Notes: generated by a model from the letters alone, not told the origin. DNA of 37,701 nucleotides from Comamonadaceae bacterium (GCA_004144865.1 SEAY01000021.1:1-37701), one strand, 5' to 3'. Shown: positions 17,919 to 26,360, numbered from the stretch's first letter. Made by a program: numbers and translations.

Positions 17919-18815
17919 TCACCCCCTCTTGCGGTTCACCAGCACGATCCCCACCGCGACGGCGGCCAGCGCCAGCAACAGCTGTGGCGTGAGCTTCTCG
18001 CCCAGCAACACCACGCCGAACAACAGCGCGAACAGCGGCGCCAGGAAGGTGAACGAGGACAGCTGCGTCGCCGGGTAGTGTCGCAGCATCCACATCCAGG
18101 CGAGGTAGCTGGCGAAGGCGCCGATCACCGTCTGCAGCGCGAGCGACAGCCACGCATAGCCGGAGTACTGCAGCGACCAGGGCTCGCCCAGGAACAGCGA
18201 CAGCAGCGGCGCGACGGCCGCCGTGACGGCCACCTGGTAGAAGAGCGTCTTCTCGGCGCTGGCGGTGGCCATCTTCGTGCTGCGGATGACCAGCGTCGTC
18301 AGGCCCCACAAGACGCCTGCGGCGAGCCCCAGCGCGTCGCCGCGTAGTTGCCGTGGCGTGCTCTGCCCGGTGAAGCCCTCGCTGAAGGCCACGGCCACCG
18401 CGGCGAAGGCGATCACGAGTCCCACCCATTGCATCGTGCGCAGTTTCTCGGCGGGCACGAAGCGCGGCAGCAGCACCGCCACCACGAAGGGCGAGGTGTA
18501 GAGGAACACCGTCAGCCGCGAAGCTGCCGTATCGCGCAGGCCCAGGTAGATGCAGGCGAACTCGCTCGCGAACAGCACGCCGGCGAGCAGGCCCGCGCGC
18601 AGGGTGCCGTCACGCTCGAACAGCTTGATGCCCCGCCACGCGCACCACGCCCCCAGCAAGGCGGTGGCGCCGACGAAGCGCAGCGCGGCCTGCCACAGGG
18701 GCGGCACTTCGCCGACGATGGACTTGATCAGGATCTGCTGGAAACCCCAGAACGCGCAGCAGGCCAGCAAGAGGGTGATGGCGAGGCTATCGAGGTGTTG
18801 TTTTCGTTCGCGCAT
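17919..18815 (-). CDS. EamA/DMT-family transporter
   Basis: 298-residue drug/metabolite transporter with two EamA repeats of five membrane segments each; FWGFQQILIKSIVGEVPPLWQAALRFVGATALL begins the first and LGLAAGVLWGLTTLVIRSTKM the second. It ends in a basic NRKRG tail. Usually an exporter of amino acids or small metabolites. The start has no clear ribosome site and is uncertain by a few codons. It lies 69 bp after marR on the same strand, so it could be the last gene of the MarR-controlled leftward operon, but this is inference from position. Confidence 0.88.
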   Translation of the reverse strand: MRERKQHLDSLAITLLLACCAFWGFQQILIKSIVGEVPPLWQAALRFVGATALLGAWCAWRGIKLFERDGTLRAGLLAGVLFASEFACIYLGLRDTAASRLTVFLYTSPFVVAVLLPRFVPAEKLRTMQWVGLVIAFAAVAVAFSEGFTGQSTPRQLRGDALGLAAGVLWGLTTLVIRSTKMATASAEKTLFYQVAVTAAVAPLLSLFLGEPWSLQYSGYAWLSLALQTVIGAFASYLAWMWMLRHYPATQLSSFTFLAPLFALLFGVVLLGEKLTPQLLLALAAVAVGIVLVNRKRG

Positions 18816-18884
18816 CGCGCGATGGTAGCGACGCCGGCGCGGACCGCGTCATCCCGGCCGCGCGCCGGCGTGCCCGCTGGAAGC

Positions 18885-19310
18885 CTAGCGCTGCGCCAGC
18901 TTCGCCAGCAGCTTCTTCAGCGCCGTCCGCTCCGAGGCTGCGAGGGATCTCAGCATCTCGGATTCGTGCTCGCGCGCCTTCTCTAGCAAGGGCCGAACCA
19001 GCCGGCGCCCGGCGGGGCTCGCCTCCACCAGCGTGCGGCGCTGGTCGCCCGCGTCGGCCAGCAGCGTCACCCAGCCCTGTTCGACCATGCGCTGCACCAG
19101 CTTGGTCACCGTCGGCTGCTTGGCGAGCACTTCGTGCGCGAGCTGGCTCACCGTGAGCGGCTCGCTGTCGTGCAGCGTCGCCAGCACGCGCCACTCGATG
19201 GAGCTGAGCCCTGCCGCCCGCACGTGCGCGTCGAAATCCTTGTACAGCGCATGGTTCGCCTGCCCGAGCAGGTAGCCTAGGTACCCATCGACGAAGCGGG
19301 CATCGCTCAT
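18885..19310 (-). CDS. MarR-family transcriptional regulator
   Basis: 141-residue winged-helix regulator. The DNA-binding core is LSSIEWRVLATLHDSEPLTVSQLAHEVLAKQPTVTKLVQRMVEQGWV (about 35-82), with the wing containing D-x-R-R-T (DQRRTLVEAS). MarR proteins usually repress and are released by a phenolic or aromatic ligand. It is encoded just after the flavin reductase gene on the same strand; a palindrome at 19930-19941 lies between that gene and the divergent dioxygenase operon. By position it is the likely regulator of both arms, comparable to NicR in the nicotinate pathway of Pseudomonas. Confidence 0.87.
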   Translation of the reverse strand: MSDARFVDGYLGYLLGQANHALYKDFDAHVRAAGLSSIEWRVLATLHDSEPLTVSQLAHEVLAKQPTVTKLVQRMVEQGWVTLLADAGDQRRTLVEASPAGRRLVRPLLEKAREHESEMLRSLAASERTALKKLLAKLAQR

Positions 19311-19404
19311 GGGGTTCCTCCCCCAGGCTTGCCCGCTGCGCGGGTTGCGCCTCCCCCCTCCGCAAGCGAAGGGGGCTGAGCGCCTTCGGGCGGCCGGGCG
19401 GCGC

Positions 19405-19914
19405 TCACAACGGATGCTCCGTGAAATAGCGCCCGCCGTGGAACAGCAGCGGCGAGGCGCCGTGGCGGTGGGCGCAGCGTTCCACCTCCCCTACGAAGAT
19501 GACGTGGTCGCCTTCCTCGTAGCGGCTGCGGTTGAAGCACTCGAAGGTGGCTGCCGCGCCGTGCAGCAGCGGGGCGCCGCCCGCGCCGAGGTCGAAGGTC
19601 ACGCCGGTCCAGCGGTCCGCGCCCTTCATGGCGAAGCGTTCCGCCAGCGCCTTCTGGTCGTTGGCGAGCACGTTGATCGCGTAGTGCGAGCCGCCGCTGA
19701 ACACCGCCATCGACGCGGCGGCGCGCGACAGGCTCCACAGCACCAGCGGCGGCGCGAGCGACACGGAGTTGAACGAATTGGCCGTCAGCCCGATCAGCTG
19801 GCCCTCGGCCGTGCGTGCGGTGACGATGGTCACGCCGGTGGCGAACATGCCCAGGGCGGCCCGGAATTCGGGGGCCGAAAAGCTCGGCGGCTGGGCCTGG
19901 CGGGGCGGGCTCAT
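19405..19914 (-). CDS. Flavin reductase (NADH:FMN/FAD oxidoreductase-like)
   Basis: 169-residue flavin reductase-like domain protein (PF01613). FRAALGMFATGVTIVTARTAEGQLIGLTANSFNSVSLAPPL is the characteristic flavin-binding start, and the end has HRHGASPLLFHGGRYFTEHPL. Such proteins supply reduced flavin to a separate monooxygenase. An in-frame ATG at 19941 gives nine more residues but lies inside the operator palindrome, so 19914 is preferred. It is upstream of marR and divergent from the dioxygenase operon, whose acyl-CoA-dehydrogenase-fold protein is a candidate partner monooxygenase. Confidence 0.88.
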   Translation of the reverse strand: MSPPRQAQPPSFSAPEFRAALGMFATGVTIVTARTAEGQLIGLTANSFNSVSLAPPLVLWSLSRAAASMAVFSGGSHYAINVLANDQKALAERFAMKGADRWTGVTFDLGAGGAPLLHGAAATFECFNRSRYEEGDHVIFVGEVERCAHRHGASPLLFHGGRYFTEHPL

Positions 19915-19929
19915 GGCAGGGTGGATTGC

Positions 19930-19941
19930 ATGAAATTTCAT
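19930..19941. promoter_or_regulatory. MarR-type operator between the divergent arms
   Basis: Perfect 12-bp palindrome ATGAAATTTCAT, AT-rich in a GC-rich region. Directly to its right lies TATTATG (19943-19949), which can serve as a rightward -10 (TATTAT) and leftward -10 (CATAAT). A repressor bound here would block both arms. It is the only clear palindrome in the intergenic space. Confidence 0.65.
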
Positions 19942-19978
19942 GTATTATGGCCCGAACCCTTCAAGGCGCGTCGACCGC

Positions 19979-21016
19979 ATGCTGCAGGAAACCATGGAGC
20001 CCGCGTGGCTGGATGCCTTCGAGGCGGTGCTTGCGCGCTGCGGCCTGCAGCCTGGCGACACCGTGGCGGTACTGAGCGAAAGCCAGAGCCGTCCCATCCT
20101 GCCCGAACTGGCCCGCCTCGCTGCCGCCCGCCGCGGGGCGCAGGTGTTCAGCGTGATGCTTCCCAGCGTGTTCAGCGCGCAACTGCCGGTGGCGCGTTCC
20201 ACCGGCGCCTCGCCGGTGCTGCGGCAGATCGCGCCCGTCGTCTCCGCGCTGGCTGGCAGCACGCTGGTGGTGGACTGCACGGTCGAAGGCCTGATGCACG
20301 CGCCCGAACTGCCCGCCATCCTGAAGGGTGGCGCGCGGGTGCTCTATGTGAGCAATGAGCACCCGGAAGCGCTCGCGCGGCTGCTGCCCGACGACGCCAT
20401 CGAGCCGCTGGTGAAGGAGCACGTCAAGCGCCTGCGCGCGGCGCGGCAGATGCGCGTCACGTCCGCTGCCGGCACCGATCTCACCATCTCGCTGCAGGGC
20501 GCCGTGTGCGGCGGCAACTGGGGCTACACGACGCGCCCGGGCACCATGACCCACTGGCCCGGCGGGCTGGCGCTGGCGTTTCCGGCGGAGGGCAGCGTCC
20601 ACGGCACGCTGGTGCTGGCGCCCGGCGACGTCAACCTCACCTTCAAGCGCTACCTGGAGCAGCCCGTCACGCTGCGCATCGAGAACGACGCCATCACGCA
20701 CATCGAAGGCGCCGGCGTGGACGCGGAACTCATGCGCAGCTACATCGCGGCCTGGGGCGACCGCGAAGCCTATGCGGTCAGCCATGTGGGTTACGGCCTC
20801 AACGCCGCGGCGCGCTGGGACAGCATGGCGCTGTACGACAAGCGCGATTTCAACGGCACCGAGCTGCGCGCCTTCGCAGGCAATTTTCTCTACAGCACGG
20901 GGGCGAACGAAGTGGCCGGCCGGCACACGCAGGGGCATTTCGACTTGCCACTGCGTCATTGCACGGTGCGGCTCGACGGAACCACCGTGGTCGATGCGGG
21001 TCGACTCCTGTCATGA
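19979..21016 (+). CDS. 2,5-dihydroxypyridine 5,6-dioxygenase-like protein (NicX-like, M29 fold)
   Basis: 345 residues, matching NicX (about 350), a mononuclear Fe(II) ring-cleavage enzyme with the aminopeptidase M29 (PF02073-like) fold. NicX of Pseudomonas putida uses a His...His-x-Asp iron triad near residues 265, 318 and 320. This protein has His269 in SHVGYGLN, and His320 and Asp322 in GHFDLP, with the same spacing. It is therefore more likely a dioxygenase than a peptidase. Predicted reaction: cleavage of 2,5-dihydroxypyridine to N-formylmaleamate. The ATG at 19979 was chosen over 19940, which overlaps the operator. The stop overlaps the ATG of the next hydrolase gene. First gene of the rightward MarR arm. 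Confidence 0.75.
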   Translation: MLQETMEPAWLDAFEAVLARCGLQPGDTVAVLSESQSRPILPELARLAAARRGAQVFSVMLPSVFSAQLPVARSTGASPVLRQIAPVVSALAGSTLVVDCTVEGLMHAPELPAILKGGARVLYVSNEHPEALARLLPDDAIEPLVKEHVKRLRAARQMRVTSAAGTDLTISLQGAVCGGNWGYTTRPGTMTHWPGGLALAFPAEGSVHGTLVLAPGDVNLTFKRYLEQPVTLRIENDAITHIEGAGVDAELMRSYIAAWGDREAYAVSHVGYGLNAAARWDSMALYDKRDFNGTELRAFAGNFLYSTGANEVAGRHTQGHFDLPLRHCTVRLDGTTVVDAGRLLS

Positions 21017-21804
21017 CTTCCACGCCCGCATTCACGAGCCTCGGCGGCGGCGGGCCCACCGTCCTGATGCTGCATGGCATCGGCGGCGGCCATCTCGCCT
21101 TCGCCCCCCAGGTCGAGTCGCTCGCCTCGGCCGGCTACCGCGCCGTTGCCTGGGACATGCCCGGCTACGGCCACAGCGCGCCCATCGAGCCCTACACCTT
21201 CAAGGGCCTGGCGCAAAGCTGCGTGCAGCTGATCGAAAGCCTCAAGGTCGACAACGTGATCCTGGTCGGCCACAGCATGGGCGGCATGGTGGCGCAGGAG
21301 GTGGTGGCGCGCCGGCCCGAGCTGGTGAGCCGCCTGGTGCTGTGCGGCACCTCGCCCGCGTTCGGCAAGCCCGATGGCGACTGGCAGCGCGAGTTCATCG
21401 CGCAGCGCACCGCGCCCCTCGACGCCGGCCAGTCCATGGCCGAACTGGCCGAGACGCTCGTGCCCCGGATGGTGGGTCCCGGCTCCTTGCCCGAAGGCGT
21501 GCGCCTCGCGACCCACTGCATGGGCCTGGTGCCGGCGGCCACGTACCGCCGCGCGCTGGAATGCATCGTGACCTTCGACCGGCGCGACAACCTGGGCAAC
21601 ATCCACGTGCCCACGCTGCTGCTGGCCGGGGAACACGACCGCAACGCCCCGCCGTCCGTGATGAAGAAGATGGCGCAGGCCATCGCCGGCAGCACCTTCC
21701 TCGAGATGAAGGGCATCGGGCACCTGCAGAACCTGGAAGCGCCCGAGGAATTCGACGCGCTGCTGCTCAACTTCCTGGCGCTGCCGGGGCCGTTGCTGCA
21801 CTGA
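21013..21804 (+). CDS. Alpha/beta hydrolase, N-formylmaleamate deformylase-like (NicD-like)
   Basis: 263-residue alpha/beta hydrolase, coupled to the dioxygenase gene by ATGA overlap. HGIGGG at the oxyanion site, nucleophile Ser88 in GHSMGG, acid Asp209 in AGEHDRNAP and His237 in GIGHLQNLE form a full triad. Length and position next to a NicX-like enzyme fit NicD, which removes formate from N-formylmaleamate. Sequence alone cannot separate this from other C-C or ester hydrolases of meta-cleavage-type pathways. Cytoplasmic; followed 13 bp later by the flavoprotein gene. Confidence 0.8.
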   Translation: MTSTPAFTSLGGGGPTVLMLHGIGGGHLAFAPQVESLASAGYRAVAWDMPGYGHSAPIEPYTFKGLAQSCVQLIESLKVDNVILVGHSMGGMVAQEVVARRPELVSRLVLCGTSPAFGKPDGDWQREFIAQRTAPLDAGQSMAELAETLVPRMVGPGSLPEGVRLATHCMGLVPAATYRRALECIVTFDRRDNLGNIHVPTLLLAGEHDRNAPPSVMKKMAQAIAGSTFLEMKGIGHLQNLEAPEEFDALLLNFLALPGPLLH

Positions 21805-21817
21805 GCAAGGAGACGCA

Positions 21818-23074
21818 ATGCACGCAAGCGCCAGCCTGGACTTCACTCCCGCCGTCGGCGACCACGCTTTCACCGCGAAGCAGCGGTCTCTGCTGGCGCT
21901 GGCCCACGGGCTGGGACGCGACCGCTTCGCGGCGCGGGCGGCGCAATGGGACGAGGAGGCCAGCTTCCCCTTCGCCAACTACGACGACCTGCGCGCGGCC
22001 GGGCTGCTGAAGATCTGCGTGCCCGAGGCGCACGGCGGCCTGGGCGCCGACTACGCCACCTACATGATGGTGGCCGCCGAGGTCGGGCGCTTCTGCGGCG
22101 CCACCGCGCTCACCTGGAACATGCACGTGTCGTCCACCATGTGGACGGGCGTGCTGGCCGACGGCATCCCGATGACGGAGACCCAGCGCGCCGAACATGC
22201 GCGCCGCAGCCAGCTGCATTTCCGGCGGGTGGTGGAGCAGGGCGCGATCTACGCGCAGCCCTTCTCGGAAGGCAGCGCCGCCGCCGCGGGCCGCGCGCCC
22301 TTCGGGACCACGGCGCGCAAGGTGGAGGGCGGCTGGCTGGTGAACGGCCGCAAGATCTTCGCCTCGCTGTCCGGCGCCGCCAACTACTACGGCGTGCTTT
22401 GCACCGAGGACAAGGGCGACGAGAAGCCGGACGCGCGCGACACGCTGTACCTCGCGGTGCCGGCCACCAGCCCGGGCTTCGCCATCAGCGGCGAGTGGAA
22501 TCCTCTGGGCATGCGGGGCACGGTCAGCCGCAACCTCACGTTCCAGGACGTCTTCGTCAGCGACGACGAGCAGCTCATGCCGCGCGGCGTGTACTTCAAG
22601 GGCGCGCAGACCTGGCCGGCGATGTTCTTCACGCTGGCGCCCACATACCTGGGCGTGGCCAACGCCGCCTACGACTTCACCGTGCGCTACCTGCGCGGCG
22701 AGGTGCCGGGCGAGCCGCCGGTCAAGCGCCGCATGTACCCCACCAAGCAGGTGGCGGTCGCGCAGATGCGCATCCAGCTAGAACAGATGCGCAGCCTCTT
22801 CCTGCGCGCCGTGCTGGAGGCGCGCCCGAATCCCTCCAAGGACGAAAGGCTTCGCCTGTATGCTGCGCAGTACACGGTGATGGAAGGTGCCAACGACATC
22901 GCGCGGCTGGCCATCCGCACCTGCGGCGGCCAGAGCATGATGAAGCACCTGCCGCTGGAGCGGCTGTACCGCGACAGCCGCTGCGGCTCGCTGATGCTGC
23001 CGTGGACGGCGGAACTGGTGCTGGACCGGATGGGCCGGGAAACACTTTACGAGGCAGGAGAGAGGGACGAGTGA
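21818..23074 (+). CDS. Acyl-CoA-dehydrogenase-fold flavoprotein, possible group D monooxygenase
   Basis: 418 residues with the acyl-CoA dehydrogenase fold: helical N-terminus (FPFANYDDLRAAGLLKICVPEAHGGLG, about 46-72), middle beta domain (KVEGGWLVNGRKIFASLSGAANYYGVL, about 168-194), and C-terminal helical domain. The catalytic-base region with E-G-T typical of true dehydrogenases is not apparent; RLYRDSRCGSLMLPWTAELVLDRMGRE stands there. Together with a flavin reductase gene in the divergent arm, this fits a two-component FADH2 monooxygenase (HpaB/DszC-like), which could hydroxylate the pyridine ring. An acyl-CoA dehydrogenase role remains possible. AAGGAGA precedes the ATG, and the stop overlaps the GTG of the next gene. 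Confidence 0.8.
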   Translation: MHASASLDFTPAVGDHAFTAKQRSLLALAHGLGRDRFAARAAQWDEEASFPFANYDDLRAAGLLKICVPEAHGGLGADYATYMMVAAEVGRFCGATALTWNMHVSSTMWTGVLADGIPMTETQRAEHARRSQLHFRRVVEQGAIYAQPFSEGSAAAAGRAPFGTTARKVEGGWLVNGRKIFASLSGAANYYGVLCTEDKGDEKPDARDTLYLAVPATSPGFAISGEWNPLGMRGTVSRNLTFQDVFVSDDEQLMPRGVYFKGAQTWPAMFFTLAPTYLGVANAAYDFTVRYLRGEVPGEPPVKRRMYPTKQVAVAQMRIQLEQMRSLFLRAVLEARPNPSKDERLRLYAAQYTVMEGANDIARLAIRTCGGQSMMKHLPLERLYRDSRCGSLMLPWTAELVLDRMGRETLYEAGERDE

Positions 23075-23910
23075 AGAGATGGTCGTGTGCGGCGCTGGTC
23101 CTGCTGGCGCTCGCGGGGGGCGCCCATGCCGCGGCGCCGGGACTCTGCGAGCGCATCGTCGGCAGGCTGCCGAACGTCACCCGGCCCTTGTGCGAATCCG
23201 CGAAGCTCGTGGACAGCGGGGTCAAGTCCGTGCAGGGCACGCCGCTGTACATGCGCGACATCGGCGCCCACCATGGCCGGCTGCGCGTGCTGGTAGTGGG
23301 CGGCATCCACGGCGACGAGCTTTCGTCGACGTCCGTCGCGCTGCACTGGCTGCGCCTGGCGCGCGACGAGCACGTGGACATGCCGCAGCCCATCCACTGG
23401 CGCTTCGTGCCGATCCTCAATCCCGACGGCCTGCTGGGGCAGCCGCCCAAGCGCGTGAACTCCAACGGCGTGGACCTCAACCGCAACTTTCCCACCCCCA
23501 ACTGGGAACGTGACGCGGCCGTCTACTGGGAGAAGCGCACCCGCAAGGACCCGCGGCGCTGGCCCGGGCCCAAGCCGCTGTCGGAGCCGGAAACGCGCTT
23601 CCTGCACGACCAGATGCAGGGCTTCAAGCCGCACCTGATCGTCTCCATCCACGCGCCCTACGGGGTGCTCGATTTCGACGGCCCGTCGGTGCCGCCTTCC
23701 AAGCTGGGCCGGCTCTACCTGGACCAGGTCGGGATCTTCCCGGGGTCGCTGGGCAACTACGGCGGCGTGCACAAGAAGGTGCCGGTGGTGACCATCGAGC
23801 TGCCCAACGCCTTGCGCACGCCGCTGGACGCCGAGACGCGCCAGATGTGGCTGGACCTGCTGCGCTGGACGGCGACCAAGATCCAGGGGGACGGACCCGC
23901 CTCGCGCTGA
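23071..23910 (+). CDS. Exported M14-family zinc carboxypeptidase (MpaA/amidase-like)
   Basis: 279 residues starting at GTG (GTGA overlap with the previous stop; GGAGAGAGG upstream). A signal peptide KRWSCAALVLLALAGGAHA sends it to the periplasm. Zinc ligands His80 and Glu83 (HGDE) and His194 (SIHAP), NPDGL and VDLNRNFP, and catalytic Glu243 (TIELPN) match M14 enzymes, here like murein-peptide amidase MpaA or succinylglutamate-type relatives. It is cotranscribed with the catabolic operon by overlap, yet is exported; a peptide or amide substrate outside the cytoplasm is one explanation, but it may only share the operon by chance. Confidence 0.85.
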   Translation: MKRWSCAALVLLALAGGAHAAAPGLCERIVGRLPNVTRPLCESAKLVDSGVKSVQGTPLYMRDIGAHHGRLRVLVVGGIHGDELSSTSVALHWLRLARDEHVDMPQPIHWRFVPILNPDGLLGQPPKRVNSNGVDLNRNFPTPNWERDAAVYWEKRTRKDPRRWPGPKPLSEPETRFLHDQMQGFKPHLIVSIHAPYGVLDFDGPSVPPSKLGRLYLDQVGIFPGSLGNYGGVHKKVPVVTIELPNALRTPLDAETRQMWLDLLRWTATKIQGDGPASR

Positions 23911-23924
23911 GGGTCCGACCCATC

Positions 23925-23958
23925 GCCGGGGTGCGGCTGCGCGCGCAACCCGGCCTAC
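23925..23958 (-). repeat. REP unit with GTAG head
   Basis: Read leftward: GTAG (23958-23955), then arms GCCGGGTTGCG and CGCACCCCGGC around an 8-base loop, with one mismatch. Stem and head closely match unit 2 of the pair at 9599-9670 (GCTGGGTTGCGC). It is a single copy between the M14 peptidase gene and the molybdopterin hydroxylase gene. Confidence 0.75.
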
Positions 23959-24007
23959 ACATGGTTGCGGGCTGCGCGCTTTGGCAAAATTTGGGAGACT
24001 GCGGCCC

Positions 24008-26332
24008 ATGACCACCGACACCGCAGACATCGCCACCCGTTTCGGCAGCGGCCGCGCCGTGCAGCGCATCGAGGACGAGGGCCTGCTCAAGGGCCACGGC
24101 CAGTACACCGACGACATCGTGCCCGCGGGTCAGCTGCGCGCGCTGTTCGTGCGCTCGCCCTATCCGCACGCGCGCATCGTCTCCATCGATACGGCCAATG
24201 CGGCTTCCATGCCGGGCGTGCTGAAGGTGGTGACGGGCGCGGAGCTGGTGGCGGCCGGCGTGAAGCCCATCCCCACGCTGCCGGGCCTGCCGGACGGCTC
24301 CGGCGTCGCCACGGCGCCGCGCTACATCCTGGCCCATGAGCGCGTGCGCTACGTCGGCGAGGCCGTGGCCCTGGTCATCGCCGAGACGCTGCAGCAGGCG
24401 CGCGATGCGGCGGAGGCGGTGTGGGTGGAGTACGAGGAGCTGCCCCACGTGGTGGGCCTCACGGACGCGGTCGCCCCCGGGGCGCCGGCGGTCTTCGACG
24501 GCGCGCAGAACAACGTCGCTGCGCAACTGAAGCACGGTGATGCGGCGCAAGCCGCGCAGGCCTTCGCGCAGGCCGCGCACGTGGTGAAGCTGGAGGTGGT
24601 CAACCAGCGCCTGGTGCCGCTGTCGATCGAGCCGCGTTCGGTGCTGGCGTGGACCGCGGAAGACGGGCGCCTCACCCTGCGCATGAGCAGCCAGATGCCC
24701 TCGGGCGTGCGCAACTCGCTGGCCAACGACATCCTGGGCATCCCGCGCGAGCAGGTGCGGGTGACGGTGGGCGACGTGGGCGGCGGCTTCGGCATGAAGA
24801 CCGGCATCTATCCGGAAGACGCCGCCACCGCCTGGGCCGCCTGGACGCTCAAGCGGCCGGTGAAATGGGTGCCGGACCGCAGCGAGGAGTTCCTGGCCGC
24901 GAGCCACGGCCGCGACCAGCGCGCGCAGGCGGAGCTTGCGCTCTCGGGAGAAGGCAAGATCCTCGCGGTGCGGCTGCGCACGCTGGCCAATGTCGGGGCG
25001 TATGCGACGGCCACCGGCATGCTGATCCCGCTGCTGATCGGCCCGTGGGTGTCGACCAGCGTGTACGACGTGCCCGTGATCGACTACCACTTCCAGGCGG
25101 TGCTCACCAACACCATGTGCACGGCGGCCTACCGCGGCGCCGGGCGCCCGGAGGCGATCTTCATCATGGAGCGCCTGATGGACGAGGCCGCGCGGCAGAC
25201 CGGCATCGACCGCATCGAGCTGCGCCGCCGCAATTTTATCCGCCCGGAACAGATGCCGTACCGCAACCCGATGGGGCAGGTGTACGACGTGGGCGAGTTC
25301 GAGAAGATCATGGACGAGGGCCTGGACCTCGCCGACTGGAGCGGCTTCGAGGCGCGCGCGGCGCAGAGCAAGGCCCACGGCAAGCTGCGCGGCCTGGGCA
25401 TCGCGACTTTCCTGGAGTGGACCGGCGGCAACGTGCTGGAAGAGCGCGTCACGGTGGAAGTGAAGGCCGACGGCGTGATCGAGGTGTTCTCCGCCGTCAA
25501 CCAGATGGGGCAGGGCATCGCGACCACGCTGGCGCAGCTGGTGGTCGACGTGTTCGGCGTGCCCATGGACAAGGTGCGCGTGGTGCTGGGCGACACCGAC
25601 CGCGGCGACGGCTTCGGCAGCGCCGGCTCGCGCTCGCTGTTTGCCGGCGGCTCGTCGCTGCACCTGGGCGCCGAGAAGACGCTGGACCAGGCGCGCCAGC
25701 TCGCCGGCAAGGAGCTGGAGGCGGCACCGGACGACCTGGATTACGGCGGCGGCCGCTTCACCGTGAAAGGCACCGACCTCGGCATCGACCTGTTCGAGCT
25801 GGCGGGTCGCCAGCCGGAGCGGCGCATCTTCATCGACCACACCAGCACGGTGGCGGGCCCGAGCTGGCCCAACGCCTGCCACGTCAGCGAGGTGGAGATC
25901 GATCCGGCGACCGGCGTGGTGCAGGTGGTGCGTTATTCCAGCGTCAACGACATCGGCCGCGTGGTGAACCCGATGATCGTGCGTGGGCAGCTCGATGGCG
26001 GGGCGGTGCAGGGCATCGGCCAGGCGCTCTGCGAGCACATGGTCTACGACCGCGAGAGCGGCCAGCCGGTCACGGGCAGCCTGATGGACTATGCGGCGCC
26101 GCGCGCCGACGTCGTCGCCTGCGAGTTCGTGACGGAGATGAACGAGACGGTGCCCAGCAAGAACAATCCGCTGGGGGTGAAGGGCGTGGGCGAGCTCGGC
26201 ACCATAGGCGCGACGCCGAGCGTGGTGAATGCGGTGGCCGATGCGCTGGCGCGCGCGGGGAAGAAGGATGCGGCGGCGGGGCTGCAGATGCCGCTGACGC
26301 CCATGAAGGTGTGGCAGATTCTGAACGGGTGA
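24008..26332 (+). CDS. Molybdopterin hydroxylase large subunit (xanthine dehydrogenase family)
   Basis: 774-residue molybdenum-pterin-binding subunit of the xanthine dehydrogenase/CO dehydrogenase family, which inserts an oxygen from water into aldehydes or N-heterocycles. Visible: the N-terminal a/b hammerhead (about 20-130), GGGFGMKTG (about 258-266), and AYRGAGRPE at 374-382. CO dehydrogenase would have AYxCSFR there, so this is the form II type. The GVGELGTIGA near 729 carries the catalytic Glu729. The usual FAD and 2Fe-2S subunit genes are not adjacent, so partners must be encoded elsewhere or be different. Next to a pyridine-type cluster, a hydroxylase of a pyridine-carboxylate is thinkable but unproven. 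Confidence 0.88.
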   Translation: MTTDTADIATRFGSGRAVQRIEDEGLLKGHGQYTDDIVPAGQLRALFVRSPYPHARIVSIDTANAASMPGVLKVVTGAELVAAGVKPIPTLPGLPDGSGVATAPRYILAHERVRYVGEAVALVIAETLQQARDAAEAVWVEYEELPHVVGLTDAVAPGAPAVFDGAQNNVAAQLKHGDAAQAAQAFAQAAHVVKLEVVNQRLVPLSIEPRSVLAWTAEDGRLTLRMSSQMPSGVRNSLANDILGIPREQVRVTVGDVGGGFGMKTGIYPEDAATAWAAWTLKRPVKWVPDRSEEFLAASHGRDQRAQAELALSGEGKILAVRLRTLANVGAYATATGMLIPLLIGPWVSTSVYDVPVIDYHFQAVLTNTMCTAAYRGAGRPEAIFIMERLMDEAARQTGIDRIELRRRNFIRPEQMPYRNPMGQVYDVGEFEKIMDEGLDLADWSGFEARAAQSKAHGKLRGLGIATFLEWTGGNVLEERVTVEVKADGVIEVFSAVNQMGQGIATTLAQLVVDVFGVPMDKVRVVLGDTDRGDGFGSAGSRSLFAGGSSLHLGAEKTLDQARQLAGKELEAAPDDLDYGGGRFTVKGTDLGIDLFELAGRQPERRIFIDHTSTVAGPSWPNACHVSEVEIDPATGVVQVVRYSSVNDIGRVVNPMIVRGQLDGGAVQGIGQALCEHMVYDRESGQPVTGSLMDYAAPRADVVACEFVTEMNETVPSKNNPLGVKGVGELGTIGATPSVVNAVADALARAGKKDAAAGLQMPLTPMKVWQILNG

Positions 26333-26360
26333 GGGTGTGGGCGGTTGTGGCGGGTGGAGC

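Noticed and set aside
19311-19404. Hairpins between the flavin reductase and marR as REP elements
   Set aside because: The CCCCCT/AGGGGG stem at 19354-19375 is only 6 bp and has no GTAG head. It is noted as a GC-rich spacer only.
19940-19978. Earlier ATG for the NicX-like gene
   Set aside because: It overlaps the operator palindrome and the likely -10, and adds residues not expected in the family.
23624-26038. 804-codon leftward frame opposite the molybdopterin hydroxylase
   Set aside because: Shadow of a high-GC gene; composition His/Ala/Arg/Val-rich, no motifs, and the sense protein is well conserved in type.
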